The translations under genes were made by a program, and so were the position numbers. This document shows positions 1-9,807 of a stretch of DNA of 64,000 nucleotides, one piece after another. This stretch comes from Acinetobacter sp. WCHAc010034 (GTDB taxonomy: Bacteria > Pseudomonadota > Gammaproteobacteria > Pseudomonadales > Moraxellaceae). Each line of letters begins with the position of its first letter. Position 1 is the stretch's first letter. The stretch covers positions 496,001 through 560,000 of the forward strand of contig NZ_CP032279.1 of the NCBI RefSeq assembly GCF_001696615.3, given 5' to 3'. Below the pieces are notes generated by a model, which was not told the DNA's origin, ran no database searches, and saw nothing but the letters and a program-made list of their open reading frames with translations.

Positions 1-667
1 TCTGCAGATCCAGCGCGGTTAAGCGCTCCGGCGTGCCGACATCCACCCAGGCTGCCTGCATTTTTTCCGCAGATATCCGTCCATCCAGCATCGCCTGCTT
101 CAGCAGCGGCGCCAGCGGCCTTTTTCCAGCCTCCAGCCCGTCAAACATTGCAGGATCAATCACGGCAATACCGCTGTAGGTCAGCGCTTCGCCGCTGTGC
201 GCCTGATCGAAGGTATAAGCGCGGCCTTTGCTTAAGGTGAAATCGCCATTTTGATGCTGCGGCGGATTGGCGGTAAAGACCAGATGCGCCAAATCCTGCC
301 CAAGCTGCACATTCAGCAATGCTTCAAAATCAAAAGTTGTCCAGACATCGCCGTTTACCAGTATAAAAGGCTCAGTTCCCAGCAGCGGCAAGGCATTGAT
401 AATGCCCCCGGCGGTTTCCAGGCCTTCATCTTCACGGGTCCACAAAATCTTCACGCCGAACTTTGAACCGTCGCCCAACGCGCCAATCAGCACATCGGCC
501 AGCCAGGCTGAATTGATCACAATTTCAGTCACGCCTATTTCTTTAAGCTTTTCAATATGCCAGACAATCAGCGGCTTGCCGCCCACTTCAAGCAGGGGCT
601 TGGGCTTATACAGCGTCAAGGGGCGCATGCGGCTGCCTAGGCCGGCAGCTAAAATCATCGCTTTCAT
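1..667 (-). CDS. murU: N-acetylmuramate alpha-1-phosphate uridylyltransferase MurU (3' end cut by window)
   Basis: Nucleotidyltransferase of the peptidoglycan-recycling bypass that converts MurNAc-1-phosphate to UDP-MurNAc in the cytoplasm. The N-terminus carries the nucleotide-binding signature LAAGLGSRMRPLT (residues 6-18), and NGDVWT lies at residues 105-110. About 222 residues are visible and the C-terminus lies off the left edge. The ATG (665-667) shares one base with the stop of amgK (TAATG), so the two are translationally coupled. The amgK partner makes MurU much more likely than RmlA or another sugar-phosphate nucleotidyltransferase. Confidence 0.9.
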   Translation of the reverse strand, partial: MKAMILAAGLGSRMRPLTLYKPKPLLEVGGKPLIVWHIEKLKEIGVTEIVINSAWLADVLIGALGDGSKFGVKILWTREDEGLETAGGIINALPLLGTEPFILVNGDVWTTFDFEALLNVQLGQDLAHLVFTANPPQHQNGDFTLSKGRAYTFDQAHSGEALTYSGIAVIDPAMFDGLEAGKRPLAPLLKQAMLDGRISAEKMQAAWVDVGTPERLTALDLQ

Positions 668-1680
668 TATGCAGCTGCCTCATAAGCGCCGTATTTGGCT
701 TCAAATTTCGGCATGACTTTAGCGCGCATAAACTGCATGAACGGCTGCAGTTCGGCATAAGGCTGGCTTTCTTCCAGCAAATACCACATCACGCGCGGCA
801 AATCCTTCAAATAGCCTGACTTGCCGTCACGCTCAAACAGGCGCACAAAAATGCCGAGAATTTTAATGTGGCGCTGAACCGCCATAAAATCGGCATCTTT
901 CTTAAACTGCTCAAAACTTCGGCCGTCTTTGGCGGATGCCGGAAGCAGATCATAGAAGGCCTTAAACCAGCTGTAGACGCGTTCAGGGCTCCACTGCACA
1001 TAGGCGTCGCGGGTAATGGAAATCAGGTCATAGGTGTCTGCGCCAATCACGGCATCCTGAAAATCAATGACGCCCTGCTCCTGCTCGCCCGCCAGCGCCA
1101 TCAGGTTGCGGCTGTGGAAGTCGCGGTGCACAATCACCTGCGGCTGGGCCAAAGCCGCGTTGGCTAAAATGGCAAAAGTGCGCTTAATCAAAGCGCTTTC
1201 ATCGGCAGTCGGCGCAACCTGCAGTGACGGCAGCATCCAGTCAGTCAGCAGGGCCATTTCCGCCATCAGCTTTTCATAAGAATAGGCAGGGAAATGGCCT
1301 GTGCCGTCAACAGACTGCAGCTGAATCAGCTGCTTAAAGCTCTGCGCATAATGCGCATCTACAGTCGATTCATCCAGCAGGGAAGCCAGCAGCACATCGC
1401 CAAAATCTTCCAATAAAAGAAAGCCTTGCTCAAGGTCTTTGGCAGCGATATGCGGCACGCGCACGCCATGCGCATCAAAAAATTCGTCAATCGTCACAAA
1501 AGGCACACAATCTTCTTTTTCTGGAGGTGCATCCATGAGCATAAATGTTTTATTATTCAATTTGATTCGTGCATAACGACGGAAGCTTGCATCGCCTGCT
1601 AAAAAATTAATTTCAAATTGATCTGAACCAAGTACAGACGCAATCCATGATTGTATCGATTGTTCACGTTGTGTATTCAT
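667..1680 (-). CDS. amgK: N-acetylmuramate/N-acetylglucosamine anomeric kinase AmgK
   Basis: Sugar kinase with an aminoglycoside-phosphotransferase fold. It phosphorylates MurNAc (and GlcNAc) at C1 and hands the product to MurU for direct UDP-MurNAc synthesis. The 337-residue protein shows the catalytic loop HRDFHSRN (185-192) and the metal-binding DFQD (206-209). It ends in a one-base overlap with murU. The start MNTQREQ faces lptD across an approximately 110-bp AT-rich divergent spacer. Pseudomonas and Acinetobacter carry this pair next to lptD-surA, which supports the call. Confidence 0.93.
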   Translation of the reverse strand: MNTQREQSIQSWIASVLGSDQFEINFLAGDASFRRYARIKLNNKTFMLMDAPPEKEDCVPFVTIDEFFDAHGVRVPHIAAKDLEQGFLLLEDFGDVLLASLLDESTVDAHYAQSFKQLIQLQSVDGTGHFPAYSYEKLMAEMALLTDWMLPSLQVAPTADESALIKRTFAILANAALAQPQVIVHRDFHSRNLMALAGEQEQGVIDFQDAVIGADTYDLISITRDAYVQWSPERVYSWFKAFYDLLPASAKDGRSFEQFKKDADFMAVQRHIKILGIFVRLFERDGKSGYLKDLPRVMWYLLEESQPYAELQPFMQFMRAKVMPKFEAKYGAYEAAA

Positions 1681-1791
1681 TTGCGATAAATTCTAAGACA
1701 GGCTGAGTTTTTAAAGTGCTAAGTGTAGCTACTTATCAACTTTTTCTCTATGATGCGACAATAATTAATTGCGATAAAGCATTCTTGGTTA

Positions 1792-4245
1792 ATGAGACAA
1801 ATGAAGCATCAGTTTAAATTTAATCCTTTAGCGACTGCGATCTTCACCCTTTTATGCGGCGGCTCGGTATCCAGCTATGCGGCATCGCCGGCTTTTGCCG
1901 AAGCTGACACAGCGCAATTAAAACAAGCAATTTCTGAGGCCTATCCCGGCCAGCAGTTTTTTGAACAGTATTATGTAGACAAGTCTGCGCCGGAAGCGCA
2001 GCAGCGCCAGGGCAGCCGGCTGAGCTCCGCCTACTGCCAAGGCGCATGGGTTACGCCAGTCGCGCCGGACGCCAAATCTATTCCAGCGGATCAGGTGACT
2101 TCTACCGTTACAGCGGATTACGGCCACTTTGACCCGAATGGCGACTCTGTGCTTGAAGGCAATGTGGTGATTGACCAGCAAGGCCGTCAAATCCGCGCTG
2201 ACCAGATTAAAATTGATAAAACCCAGACCTACGCCAAAGCCTCCGGCCGCGTGCAAATGGCGCAGGCTGGCCTGCTCTCTCAAAGCGACTCTATTAACTA
2301 CAATTTAAAAACCCAGCAGGGCGATTTAAGCAACAGCCTGTATATTGCCGAACAAAGCCATGCGCACGGCAGCGCTGCAAAAATTGCCCGCACTTCCGAA
2401 CAGACCGTTGAGCTGGAAAATGCGACCTACAGCACCTGCCCGCCTGGCGAAACGCCAACCTGGAAAATTCAAGCCAATAAAATCAAGCTGAATCAGGAAA
2501 CCGGGCGCGGCGAAACCACAGGCACCAAGCTGTATGTTAAAAATGTGCCGGTCATGGCCGTACCGTATTTCAACTTTCCGATTGATGACCGTCGCACTAC
2601 AGGCATTTTGACGCCGAGCTTCGGCTTCACCAATGACGGCGGGGTTGAAGTTGGCGTGCCGGTTTATTTAAACCTTGCGCCTAATTATGACGCCACATTA
2701 ACGCCGCGCTACATCAGCGACCGCGGCTCAATGCTGGAAGGCGAATTCCGCTATTTAACAGAAAACTTCGGCCAAGGCATAATCTGGGGCGGCTACCTGC
2801 CGTCTGATGAAAGCTACCGCGATGAAGACCGCAGCGACCTGCATTTCCTGCATCAGTGGAATATCAACAAGCAGTTTTCAACCAACTTAGAATACAACTA
2901 CGCCTCAGATAAAGACTATTTCACCGACTTAAACAACAACCCGAACTCTAAAACAGATCTGAACCTGCGCCGCGCATGGGAGCTTAACTACAGAAACGGC
3001 ATTCCCGGCCTAAAAGCGCAGCTGAAAGTTGAAGAATTCCAGACGCTGGATAAAACCGTTAAGGATGAAGACCGCCCTTACGCGCGCCTGCCGCAGTTCC
3101 TGCTGAATTACAAAAACGGCAGCCCTTTAGGCCTGCAATATGAGTTCAATCACGATACCGCGTACTTCAAGAAAGATATTTCCGACTTCAACAGCACAAG
3201 CGCGGAGCCTAGCGGCACGCGGATCTACAATGATTTCGCAGTCCGCTACAATCACCTCACGCCATGGTCTTTTGTCATTCCGGAAGTATCCGTCCGCAGC
3301 ATCAACACTTTCTATGATCGGGACACCATCAACGCGCAGAACATCAGCTCTTCAAATGAAAGCAAATCGGTTGTTGTTCCGCAGTTCACTTTGGATACAG
3401 GCCTGATCTTTGAAAAAGATGGAAAATTCCTTCAAACCCTGACCCCGCGGCTGTTCTATGCCTATTCACCGTATAAAAATCAGGACGGCAGCCCGAACTT
3501 TGACTCGACCACAGCCTCCATCAATTATGACCAGCTGTTCAGCCCGCGCCGCTTTTACGGCCATGACCGGCTGGAAGACAACAACTTTGCATCGCTGGGC
3601 CTCAGCTACAGCCTGTTTGACAGCATTGGCCTGGAGCGCTTAAAAGCCGGCGTGGGGCAAAGCTTCTATTTCGAAGACCGCCGCGTAACGCTCAGCAATA
3701 CCGCAGATGACTTTGACCGCGAGCGCCGCACAGGCCCGATTGTCAATTTATCCAGCCAGCTGTCGGAAAACTTCAGCGTCAGCGCGAACGGCGCCTGGAT
3801 GTCTAACGGCGACAACGCCCAGCGCGACGTGCAGATGTACTACACCGGCAGCAAAGGCAATCTGTACAATCTGGGCTATTTCAACCGCAAATACCTGCCG
3901 AACCGCCAGGATGCCTACGATCAGGTGGTTGCATCATTCATCCAGCCTGTGGACAACAACTGGCGCATTATCGGCCATGCGCAGTACGACCTGGACAACA
4001 GCGTAGCGCGCGAATATCTGCTGGGCGTAAATTACGAATCCTGCTGCTGGGGCGTGTCGGTGTACGGGCGCTCTTACTATAATGACCTGGACAATGTGAA
4101 TGATGACGGCGTCAGTCCAAAACGCGCAATTATGGCGGAATTCACGCTGAAAGGCCTGGGCGGCTTCAACAACAAATTCTCATCTCTGCTCGAAAACCGC
4201 ATTCTAGGTTTTAAAAACATTAATCAAACTTGGACAGAACGTTAA
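1792..4245 (+). CDS. lptD: LPS-assembly outer membrane protein LptD
   Basis: Outer-membrane beta-barrel of the LptDE translocon that inserts lipopolysaccharide or lipooligosaccharide into the outer leaflet. The 817-residue protein begins with a Sec signal peptide (hydrophobic stretch about residues 12-30, then AxA-type sites). An OstA-type periplasmic domain follows, then a long aromatic-rich barrel. Cysteines that could form the LptD disulfides are present, including the adjacent Cys pair in ESCCWG near the C-terminus. An in-frame ATG at 1801 is an alternative start. The stop codon overlaps the surA start (TAATG), and SurA is the chaperone that folds LptD. Confidence 0.95.
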   Translation: MRQMKHQFKFNPLATAIFTLLCGGSVSSYAASPAFAEADTAQLKQAISEAYPGQQFFEQYYVDKSAPEAQQRQGSRLSSAYCQGAWVTPVAPDAKSIPADQVTSTVTADYGHFDPNGDSVLEGNVVIDQQGRQIRADQIKIDKTQTYAKASGRVQMAQAGLLSQSDSINYNLKTQQGDLSNSLYIAEQSHAHGSAAKIARTSEQTVELENATYSTCPPGETPTWKIQANKIKLNQETGRGETTGTKLYVKNVPVMAVPYFNFPIDDRRTTGILTPSFGFTNDGGVEVGVPVYLNLAPNYDATLTPRYISDRGSMLEGEFRYLTENFGQGIIWGGYLPSDESYRDEDRSDLHFLHQWNINKQFSTNLEYNYASDKDYFTDLNNNPNSKTDLNLRRAWELNYRNGIPGLKAQLKVEEFQTLDKTVKDEDRPYARLPQFLLNYKNGSPLGLQYEFNHDTAYFKKDISDFNSTSAEPSGTRIYNDFAVRYNHLTPWSFVIPEVSVRSINTFYDRDTINAQNISSSNESKSVVVPQFTLDTGLIFEKDGKFLQTLTPRLFYAYSPYKNQDGSPNFDSTTASINYDQLFSPRRFYGHDRLEDNNFASLGLSYSLFDSIGLERLKAGVGQSFYFEDRRVTLSNTADDFDRERRTGPIVNLSSQLSENFSVSANGAWMSNGDNAQRDVQMYYTGSKGNLYNLGYFNRKYLPNRQDAYDQVVASFIQPVDNNWRIIGHAQYDLDNSVAREYLLGVNYESCCWGVSVYGRSYYNDLDNVNDDGVSPKRAIMAEFTLKGLGGFNNKFSSLLENRILGFKNINQTWTER

Positions 4246-5552
4246 TGAAGACATTACAGTTAAAACGCGTTTTTAAAGCGACAGCGCTTGCTCTCTGCCT
4301 TTCCGCATCATTGCCGGCCTTTGCTGCTCAGCCTAAAGATGAAGTTGTAGCTGTTGTTGACAATAGCGTCATTCTGCGCAGCGATCTGGAACAGAGTATT
4401 GCCGAAGTCAAGCATCAGCTGCAGGCGCAAGGCAAAACCGCGCCGCCGGAGCAATTTCTGCAGCAGCAGGCGCTGGAGCAGCTGATTATCCGCCAGGCGC
4501 AATTAGAGCAAGTCAAACGCTACAATATCAAGCCAGATGAAAAAGGCCTGAATGAAGCAGTGCTAAAGGTAGCCAAGGATTCAGGCGCATCAAGCTTGGA
4601 AGCCTTTCAGCAGAAGCTGGATGCGATGGCGCCGAATACCTACGCTGCGCTGCGCGGCCGCATTGCAGAAGACTTGGCCATCAACCGCCTGCGCCAGCAA
4701 ATTGTAACTTCGCGCATTCAAATCAGCGATTCTGACGTTAAAAACTTCCTGAACTCGCCGCAGGGCCAGGCTGCGGTCGGCAGCCAGGCGCATGTGCTGC
4801 ATATGCGCATTTCAGGCGATCAGGCCGCCGCCGAAAAAACCGCAAAAGATGTCCAGGCTGAGCTGGCGAAAAGCAATGATGTCAAAGCCATTGGCCAGAA
4901 GTTCTCCACTAAAGCTGTGAAAGTTGAAGGCGCAGACATGGGCTACCGCAGCCTGTCGGACATCCCTGCTGAACTGGCGGCGCGTGTAAGCACCCTGCAG
5001 GCAGGACAGACCACAGAGCTGATTGCTGTCCGTGACGGCATTCATGTGCTGAAGCTGGTGGAGCGCAAAGGCGGCGACCAGAAAGCCATTGTGCCGCAGT
5101 TTCAGACGCGCCATATCCTGATTCAGCCTTCTGAAGTGGTCAGCCCTGAGAATGCGAAACAACTGATTGACAGCCTGTACAGCCGCATTCAAAAAGGCGA
5201 AGATTTTGCGGTGCTGGCGGCCACCTACTCCAATGACCCGGGTTCAGCGCGCGACGGCGGCAGCCTGGGCTGGGTAACGCCGGGTGTTATGGTTCCGGAG
5301 TTTGACAGCAGAATGAAAAGCACGCCTAAAGGCCAAGTAAGCGAACCGTTCCAGTCGCAATTCGGCTGGCATATCCTTCAAGTCACCGACACGCGCCAGC
5401 AGGACATGACCAAAGAATATCAGGAGCGCATGGCGCGCCAAATCTTAGGTGAACGCCAGTTTGATGCGGAATTGGACACATGGCTGCGTGAAATCCGCAA
5501 TAATGCTTTTGTGGACATTAAAGACCCGAATCTGGACCGCAAGAAAAAGTAA
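4245..5552 (+). CDS. surA: Periplasmic peptidyl-prolyl isomerase/chaperone SurA
   Basis: Periplasmic chaperone for outer-membrane proteins including LptD. Translation from the ATG at 4245 gives 435 residues and a signal peptide ending near PAFAAQ. An in-frame TTG 15 bases earlier lies inside lptD and is less likely. A SurA N-terminal domain is followed by two parvulin (PpiC) domains; the second contains RHILIQPSE and GSARDGGSLGWV. It is coupled to lptD by a one-base overlap and ends just before a strong terminator. Confidence 0.95.
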   Translation: MKTLQLKRVFKATALALCLSASLPAFAAQPKDEVVAVVDNSVILRSDLEQSIAEVKHQLQAQGKTAPPEQFLQQQALEQLIIRQAQLEQVKRYNIKPDEKGLNEAVLKVAKDSGASSLEAFQQKLDAMAPNTYAALRGRIAEDLAINRLRQQIVTSRIQISDSDVKNFLNSPQGQAAVGSQAHVLHMRISGDQAAAEKTAKDVQAELAKSNDVKAIGQKFSTKAVKVEGADMGYRSLSDIPAELAARVSTLQAGQTTELIAVRDGIHVLKLVERKGGDQKAIVPQFQTRHILIQPSEVVSPENAKQLIDSLYSRIQKGEDFAVLAATYSNDPGSARDGGSLGWVTPGVMVPEFDSRMKSTPKGQVSEPFQSQFGWHILQVTDTRQQDMTKEYQERMARQILGERQFDAELDTWLREIRNNAFVDIKDPNLDRKKK

Positions 5553-5573
5553 ATTTTAAAAGCCAGAATAAAT

Positions 5574-5602
5574 AAAAAACCGGCGCCCGCGCCGGTTTTT
5601 TT
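5574..5602 (+). terminator. Rho-independent terminator after surA
   Basis: A GC-rich stem (CCGGCGC/GCGCCGG) sits between an A-run and a T-run, 21 bases after the surA stop. It could act in both directions between the converging surA and hfq. Confidence 0.9.
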
Positions 5603-5625
5603 ATTCTGTGCAAATAAGCCGGAAA

Positions 5626-5657
5626 AAAAAGAGCCTCCCGAATGGGAGGCTCTTTTT
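5626..5657 (-). terminator. Terminator of hfq
   Basis: Inverted repeat GAGCCTCCC/GGGAGGCTC with flanking A and T runs, just downstream of the hfq stop. On the minus strand it ends in a U-tract. Confidence 0.88.
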
Positions 5658-5667
5658 CAGCGCTTAA

Positions 5668-6180
5668 TTAACGGTTGTTTTCGTCATCTTGAGCATCTTC
5701 AAATTTAGGTTCGCCGTCAAAGCCTGCAGACTGGCCGCCGAAACCGCCTTGACCACCAAAGCCTTGGCCTTGACCGCCGAAGCCGCCCTGACCGCCGAAG
5801 CCGCCCTGACCGCCGAAGCCTTGGCCTTGACCGCCGAAGCCGCCTTGACCGCCGAAGCCGCCCTGACCGCCGAAGCCGCCCTGACCGCCGAAGCCTTGAC
5901 CGCCGAAGCCGCCTTGACCTTGACCGCCGCCGAAGCCGCCTTGGCCTTGAGCGCTAGCAGGAGCGCCAGCTGGACGCGGGTTGCGCGCAGGAACAACGGT
6001 AGAAATCGCGTGCTTATAAACCATTTGGCTTACAGTATTTTTTAATAAAACCACATATTGGTCAAATGATTCGATATGACCTTGTAATTTAATGCCGTTT
6101 ACAAGAAAGATAGAAACTGGAATGCGTTCTTTACGGAGAGAATTTAAGAACGGATCTTGTAAAGTTTGACCTTTAGACAT
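5668..6180 (-). CDS. hfq: RNA chaperone Hfq with long Gly-rich C-terminal tail
   Basis: Sm-like hexameric RNA chaperone that pairs small RNAs with mRNAs. The conserved core fills about residues 1-70, with [16 protein letters not shown] and then the Sm2-type [10 protein letters not shown]. The remaining ~100 residues are tandem GGFGGQ-type units, making 170 residues against about 102 in E. coli; such tails are known in Moraxellaceae. It lies downstream of miaA in the mutL-miaA-hfq order. The 92-bp gap contains an AT-rich inverted repeat (ACTGCCTTT/AAAGGCAGT, 6218-6258) that might be a weak terminator or processing site. Confidence 0.95.
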   Translation of the reverse strand: MSKGQTLQDPFLNSLRKERIPVSIFLVNGIKLQGHIESFDQYVVLLKNTVSQMVYKHAISTVVPARNPRPAGAPASAQGQGGFGGGQGQGGFGGQGFGGQGGFGGQGGFGGQGGFGGQGQGFGGQGGFGGQGGFGGQGQGFGGQGGFGGQSAGFDGEPKFEDAQDDENNR

Positions 6181-6272
6181 GTTATAACTCCAAAAATAAT
6201 TAAAAATCAGCGCAAAAACTGCCTTTATTTTTCAATTAAAAATTATAAAAAAGGCAGTAGCTAAATTTTGCT

Positions 6273-7217
6273 TTATCCGTAACAGTTTCGCAAGTCTTCT
6301 TGGGCCTGCTCTGCTGTAAAATATGTAGTAAATTTATGCCGTTCTTGCAAAGATCTTAACCAAGTATATTGACGTTTAGCAAGTTGTCGTGTCGCAAATA
6401 GCGCCTTATCCTCCATTTCACGCTGCTTTTCGCCACTTTGCTCACTATTTTGAAGAAATTCGAGTGCTTGGCGGTAACCTACAGAGCGCATTGAGGGCAG
6501 ATTCTCATCTAAATCGTATTTTATCATCAGATTTTTTACTTCATTTAAAAATCCGATGCGCCACATAATTTCTAATCGTTTTTCTATGCGCTTATGCAAT
6601 TCTATACGATCCGGCATCAAAGCATAATTATGAAATTTGTATCTATATGGTAAATTTTTAGGCTGCTCCGCCTGCAGCTTGGTAATCGGCTCGCCAGTCA
6701 GCTGATAGACTTCCAAAGCGCGGATGATGCGCTGCCTGTCGCTGGGCTTGAATTTCTGCCCCGCCAGCGGGTCTGCGGCGCACAGCTCGGCATATACGGC
6801 TTCCCAGCCGTCACGTTCCGCCCGGGCTTCGATTTCCGCCCGCACGGCATAATCCGCGCTGGGCAAATTGGACGACAGGCCTTCCAGCAGCGCCTTAAAA
6901 TACAGTATGGTGCCGCCCACCAGAACCGGGGTTTTGCCGCGCGCATGCATATCATCAATCAGTGCGCTGGCGTCATCGACAAACTGGGCAGCCGAATAGA
7001 CTTCCAAGGGGCTGATGATGTCGATTAAATGATGCGGATAGCGCGCCAGCTCCTCTTTGGTGGGCTTGGCGGTGCCGATATCCATATCCCGGTAAACCAG
7101 CGCAGAATCGACTGAAATCAGCTCAAAATTACCCTGCTCATACAGCGCGCATGCCAAAGCGGTTTTGCCGCTTGCAGTAGGCCCCATTAAATTGATGACA
7201 GGCAGTTGATTTGACAT
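6273..7217 (-). CDS. miaA: tRNA dimethylallyltransferase MiaA
   Basis: Transfers the dimethylallyl group to A37 of tRNAs that read UNN codons, the first step of ms2i6A synthesis. The 314-residue protein has the P-loop GPTASGKT (residues 12-19), the [16 protein letters not shown] segment and the C-terminal [12 protein letters not shown] region. It starts 6 bases after the mutL stop and precedes hfq, the classical order. Confidence 0.95.
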   Translation of the reverse strand: MSNQLPVINLMGPTASGKTALACALYEQGNFELISVDSALVYRDMDIGTAKPTKEELARYPHHLIDIISPLEVYSAAQFVDDASALIDDMHARGKTPVLVGGTILYFKALLEGLSSNLPSADYAVRAEIEARAERDGWEAVYAELCAADPLAGQKFKPSDRQRIIRALEVYQLTGEPITKLQAEQPKNLPYRYKFHNYALMPDRIELHKRIEKRLEIMWRIGFLNEVKNLMIKYDLDENLPSMRSVGYRQALEFLQNSEQSGEKQREMEDKALFATRQLAKRQYTWLRSLQERHKFTTYFTAEQAQEDLRNCYG

Positions 7218-7223
7218 GTACAG

Positions 7224-9209
7224 CTACTCTCCCCGAGCAAATAATTTATCTAATTGAGCCAATGGAAATGCGCGCCATGTCGGTCGCCCATGATTGCACT
7301 GGCTGGCAAATTCGGTCTGCTCCATCTGCCGGAGCAAAGCGTTCATTTCAGACAGGCTTAACAGCCGGTGCGCGCGCACTGCGCCGTGGCAGGCCATGCC
7401 CGCCAGAATCTGATCGCGCTTCTGCAGCAGCCCCTGCGCCTGATCATTCGGGTCTAAATCATTCAGCAGTTCAGGAATCAGCGCGTCAAAGTCCGCCTTG
7501 TGCAGAATTGCCGGCACGCCGCGCACAATCACCTGCTCATCGCCATACTGGTCGATGTCCAGCCCTAAGCGCGCCAGCTGCTCTTTTAAGTCTTCAATCC
7601 GGGCGGCCTGCATCCGGCTGATGGCGACCACTTTAGGAATCAGCAGCTGCTGCGAAGTCCAGAACTCCGGCTTGTCCCAGGCGGCTTTCATCTGCTGCAG
7701 CACAATGCGCTCATGCGCGGCGTGCATATCGACAATAATCAGGCCTTCGGTATTCTGCGCCAGAATGTAAATGCCGTGCAGCTGCGCAATGGCGATGCCC
7801 AGCGGATGCTCATCCACTTTGGCTGCGATATGGCTTTCCAAAGAGGATGGATTCTGCAGCGCGTCTGCAGGCGCGTCACGCAAAGGCGCCAGATAGCTTT
7901 GCAGGGCATTGTTCAGCTTTTGCGAACCGGCATATTGTGACGCATAGCCGGAAGCATAGCTGCCGGAAGAGGCAGGCGCAGCATAGGAAACCTCCTGCGG
8001 CTGGGCCGCGCTGAAATCCGTCAGGCCATCGGCCGGCATGACTGCTGCCGGCTCAGGCGCCGGGGCAGCATCCGCCTGCTTATGCAGCTGGAACTGCTCC
8101 TGATGGCGCGGCTGCGGCTGATGCGCTTCCTGCACCAGCGCGCCTGCATCCGGCTTCATGGCGGATGACAAGTCCGCAGAGGCCGTTTGAAACTGCGATA
8201 AAACCGCTTTGGCGTAATGGCGCACAAACTCATGCACTTCGCGCTGGTTCAGAAAGCGGATTTCATGCTTGGTGGGATGCACATTGACATCAATATTTTC
8301 CGGATCGACCTGCAGGAACAGCAGATAGGCAGCATGCTGATGGCCATGCAGAATGCCGTCATAAGCCATGCGCAGCGCGTGCGAAATGGTCTTATCCTTC
8401 ACAATGCGGCCATTCACATACACATACTGCACATCGGCCTGCGAGCGCGCATCGGAGGGATGGCCCAGCCAGCCGCTGAGGCGCATATTGACGCTGTCGG
8501 CATCCAGCCAGTAGGCATTTTCCGTAAATGACCGCCCAAGCAGCTGCTGCACGCGCTGGAAGCGCAGCGCACCGCTGTCTGCAACCGGCAGATTCAGCTT
8601 GATGCTGCTGTTGTGCTCCAGCACAAAGCGGATGTCAAAATGCGTCAGCGCCAAGCGGCGGACGATTTCTTCAATATGGCCGAATTCCGTGCCCGGCTTC
8701 TTTAAAAATTTGCGCCGCGCAGGCACATTGAAAAATAAATCCTGCACCCGGATTTGCGTGCCTTTTTGCGCTGCAACCGCCTGAATCTGCTGATGATCAA
8801 AGGCGGTGCCGTTGACTTCAACCTGATAGCCCACGCCTTCATCGGCTTGGCTGCTGGTCAGGGTCAGGCGCGACACAGCGGCAATCGAGGCCAAAGCTTC
8901 GCCGCGGAAGCCCAGGCTGACGATTGCATGCAGGTCATCGGCGGTCTGGATTTTGCTGGTGGCGTGGCGCATCACCGCCAAAGACAAATCATCCGGATGA
9001 ATGCCGCGGCCATTGTCAATAATTTCGATCAGCGTGCTGCCGCCCTGCTCAACACGGATGATTAATTCCGTTGCGCCGGCATCAATGGCATTTTCCAGCA
9101 ACTCCTTAACCACCGAAGCCGGGCGCTCAATCACTTCGCCGGCGGCGATCTGGTTGGCCAGCGCCGGATCCAGCGTGCGGATGCGGCGCATGCTGCGCTC
9201 TTCCATCAT
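7224..9209 (-). CDS. mutL: DNA mismatch repair protein MutL
   Basis: MutL couples mismatch recognition to strand incision. The 661-residue protein has an N-terminal GHKL ATPase (NAIDAGAT, DNGRGI, GFRGEALASI) and an ATP-lid/transducer region (VNGRIVKDK). A Gln/Ala/Pro-rich linker follows, then the C-terminal dimerisation domain. The C-terminal endonuclease-like motif reads DMHAAHERIVLQ, degenerate against DQHA(X)2E(X)4E, while QCNHGRPT is intact. The chosen ATG (9207-9209) overlaps the tsaE stop as ATGA; internal ATGs (9206, and MRRIRTLD at 9191) are possible starts. Confidence 0.95.
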   Translation of the reverse strand: MMEERSMRRIRTLDPALANQIAAGEVIERPASVVKELLENAIDAGATELIIRVEQGGSTLIEIIDNGRGIHPDDLSLAVMRHATSKIQTADDLHAIVSLGFRGEALASIAAVSRLTLTSSQADEGVGYQVEVNGTAFDHQQIQAVAAQKGTQIRVQDLFFNVPARRKFLKKPGTEFGHIEEIVRRLALTHFDIRFVLEHNSSIKLNLPVADSGALRFQRVQQLLGRSFTENAYWLDADSVNMRLSGWLGHPSDARSQADVQYVYVNGRIVKDKTISHALRMAYDGILHGHQHAAYLLFLQVDPENIDVNVHPTKHEIRFLNQREVHEFVRHYAKAVLSQFQTASADLSSAMKPDAGALVQEAHQPQPRHQEQFQLHKQADAAPAPEPAAVMPADGLTDFSAAQPQEVSYAAPASSGSYASGYASQYAGSQKLNNALQSYLAPLRDAPADALQNPSSLESHIAAKVDEHPLGIAIAQLHGIYILAQNTEGLIIVDMHAAHERIVLQQMKAAWDKPEFWTSQQLLIPKVVAISRMQAARIEDLKEQLARLGLDIDQYGDEQVIVRGVPAILHKADFDALIPELLNDLDPNDQAQGLLQKRDQILAGMACHGAVRAHRLLSLSEMNALLRQMEQTEFASQCNHGRPTWRAFPLAQLDKLFARGE

Positions 9210-9676
9210 GCGAAGCGGCGCTCCAAAGCCTGCTGCAAAGCTTCGGAAGAGAAGCTTAAAGCCGCAGTGCGCGCCAGATCATCTTCCGATTTTTCAATAT
9301 TGATGATCAGATCCGCCTTTGGAATTTCATCGCCGCCTTTGGACGGCCATTCAAACAGAAACAGCGCATCCGGCGTTTCCAAATAATCGCGGATGCCCAT
9401 CAATTCAAGCTCATAGGGGTCATTCAGGCGGTACAGGTCGAAATGGAAAATATCCTTGCCGTGAATGCTGTACGGTTCAACCAGCGTATAGGTCGGGCTT
9501 TTCACCGCGCCCTGATGCCCCATGGACTGCAGCCAGTAGCGCGTCAGCGTGGTTTTGCCTGCGCCCAAGTCGCCAATTAAATAAATAACGCCTGCGGTAA
9601 AATGCTGCGCCAAAACTTGCGCCAAGTTTTGCGTATCTTCTTCATTGTTTAAAACCAGATTAAATGAATACTGCAT
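9206..9676 (-). CDS. tsaE: tRNA threonylcarbamoyladenosine biosynthesis ATPase TsaE
   Basis: P-loop ATPase of the TsaBDE complex that makes t6A37 in ANN-decoding tRNAs. The 156-residue protein has Walker A GDLGAGKT (35-42) and the family segment VKSPTYTLVEPY. It overlaps mutL by four bases and is probably first in the tsaE-mutL-miaA-hfq cluster. Confidence 0.93.
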   Translation of the reverse strand: MQYSFNLVLNNEEDTQNLAQVLAQHFTAGVIYLIGDLGAGKTTLTRYWLQSMGHQGAVKSPTYTLVEPYSIHGKDIFHFDLYRLNDPYELELMGIRDYLETPDALFLFEWPSKGGDEIPKADLIINIEKSEDDLARTAALSFSSEALQQALERRFA

Positions 9677-9807
9677 AATGCCCGCGACATGAACTTAAAG
9701 AGCAAATATGATAGCATCGCGGGGCCTGAAAAGCCTATTGCCCCAGCCCGGATTGTGCATTTTTTACTGCGCCGGCCGCCCAACTTCAAATCAATCAAAG
9801 TGCTGAC

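Noticed and set aside
5689..6045. Plus-strand frame rich in Ala/Glu/Leu opposite hfq
   Set aside because: Antisense shadow of the repetitive hfq tail.
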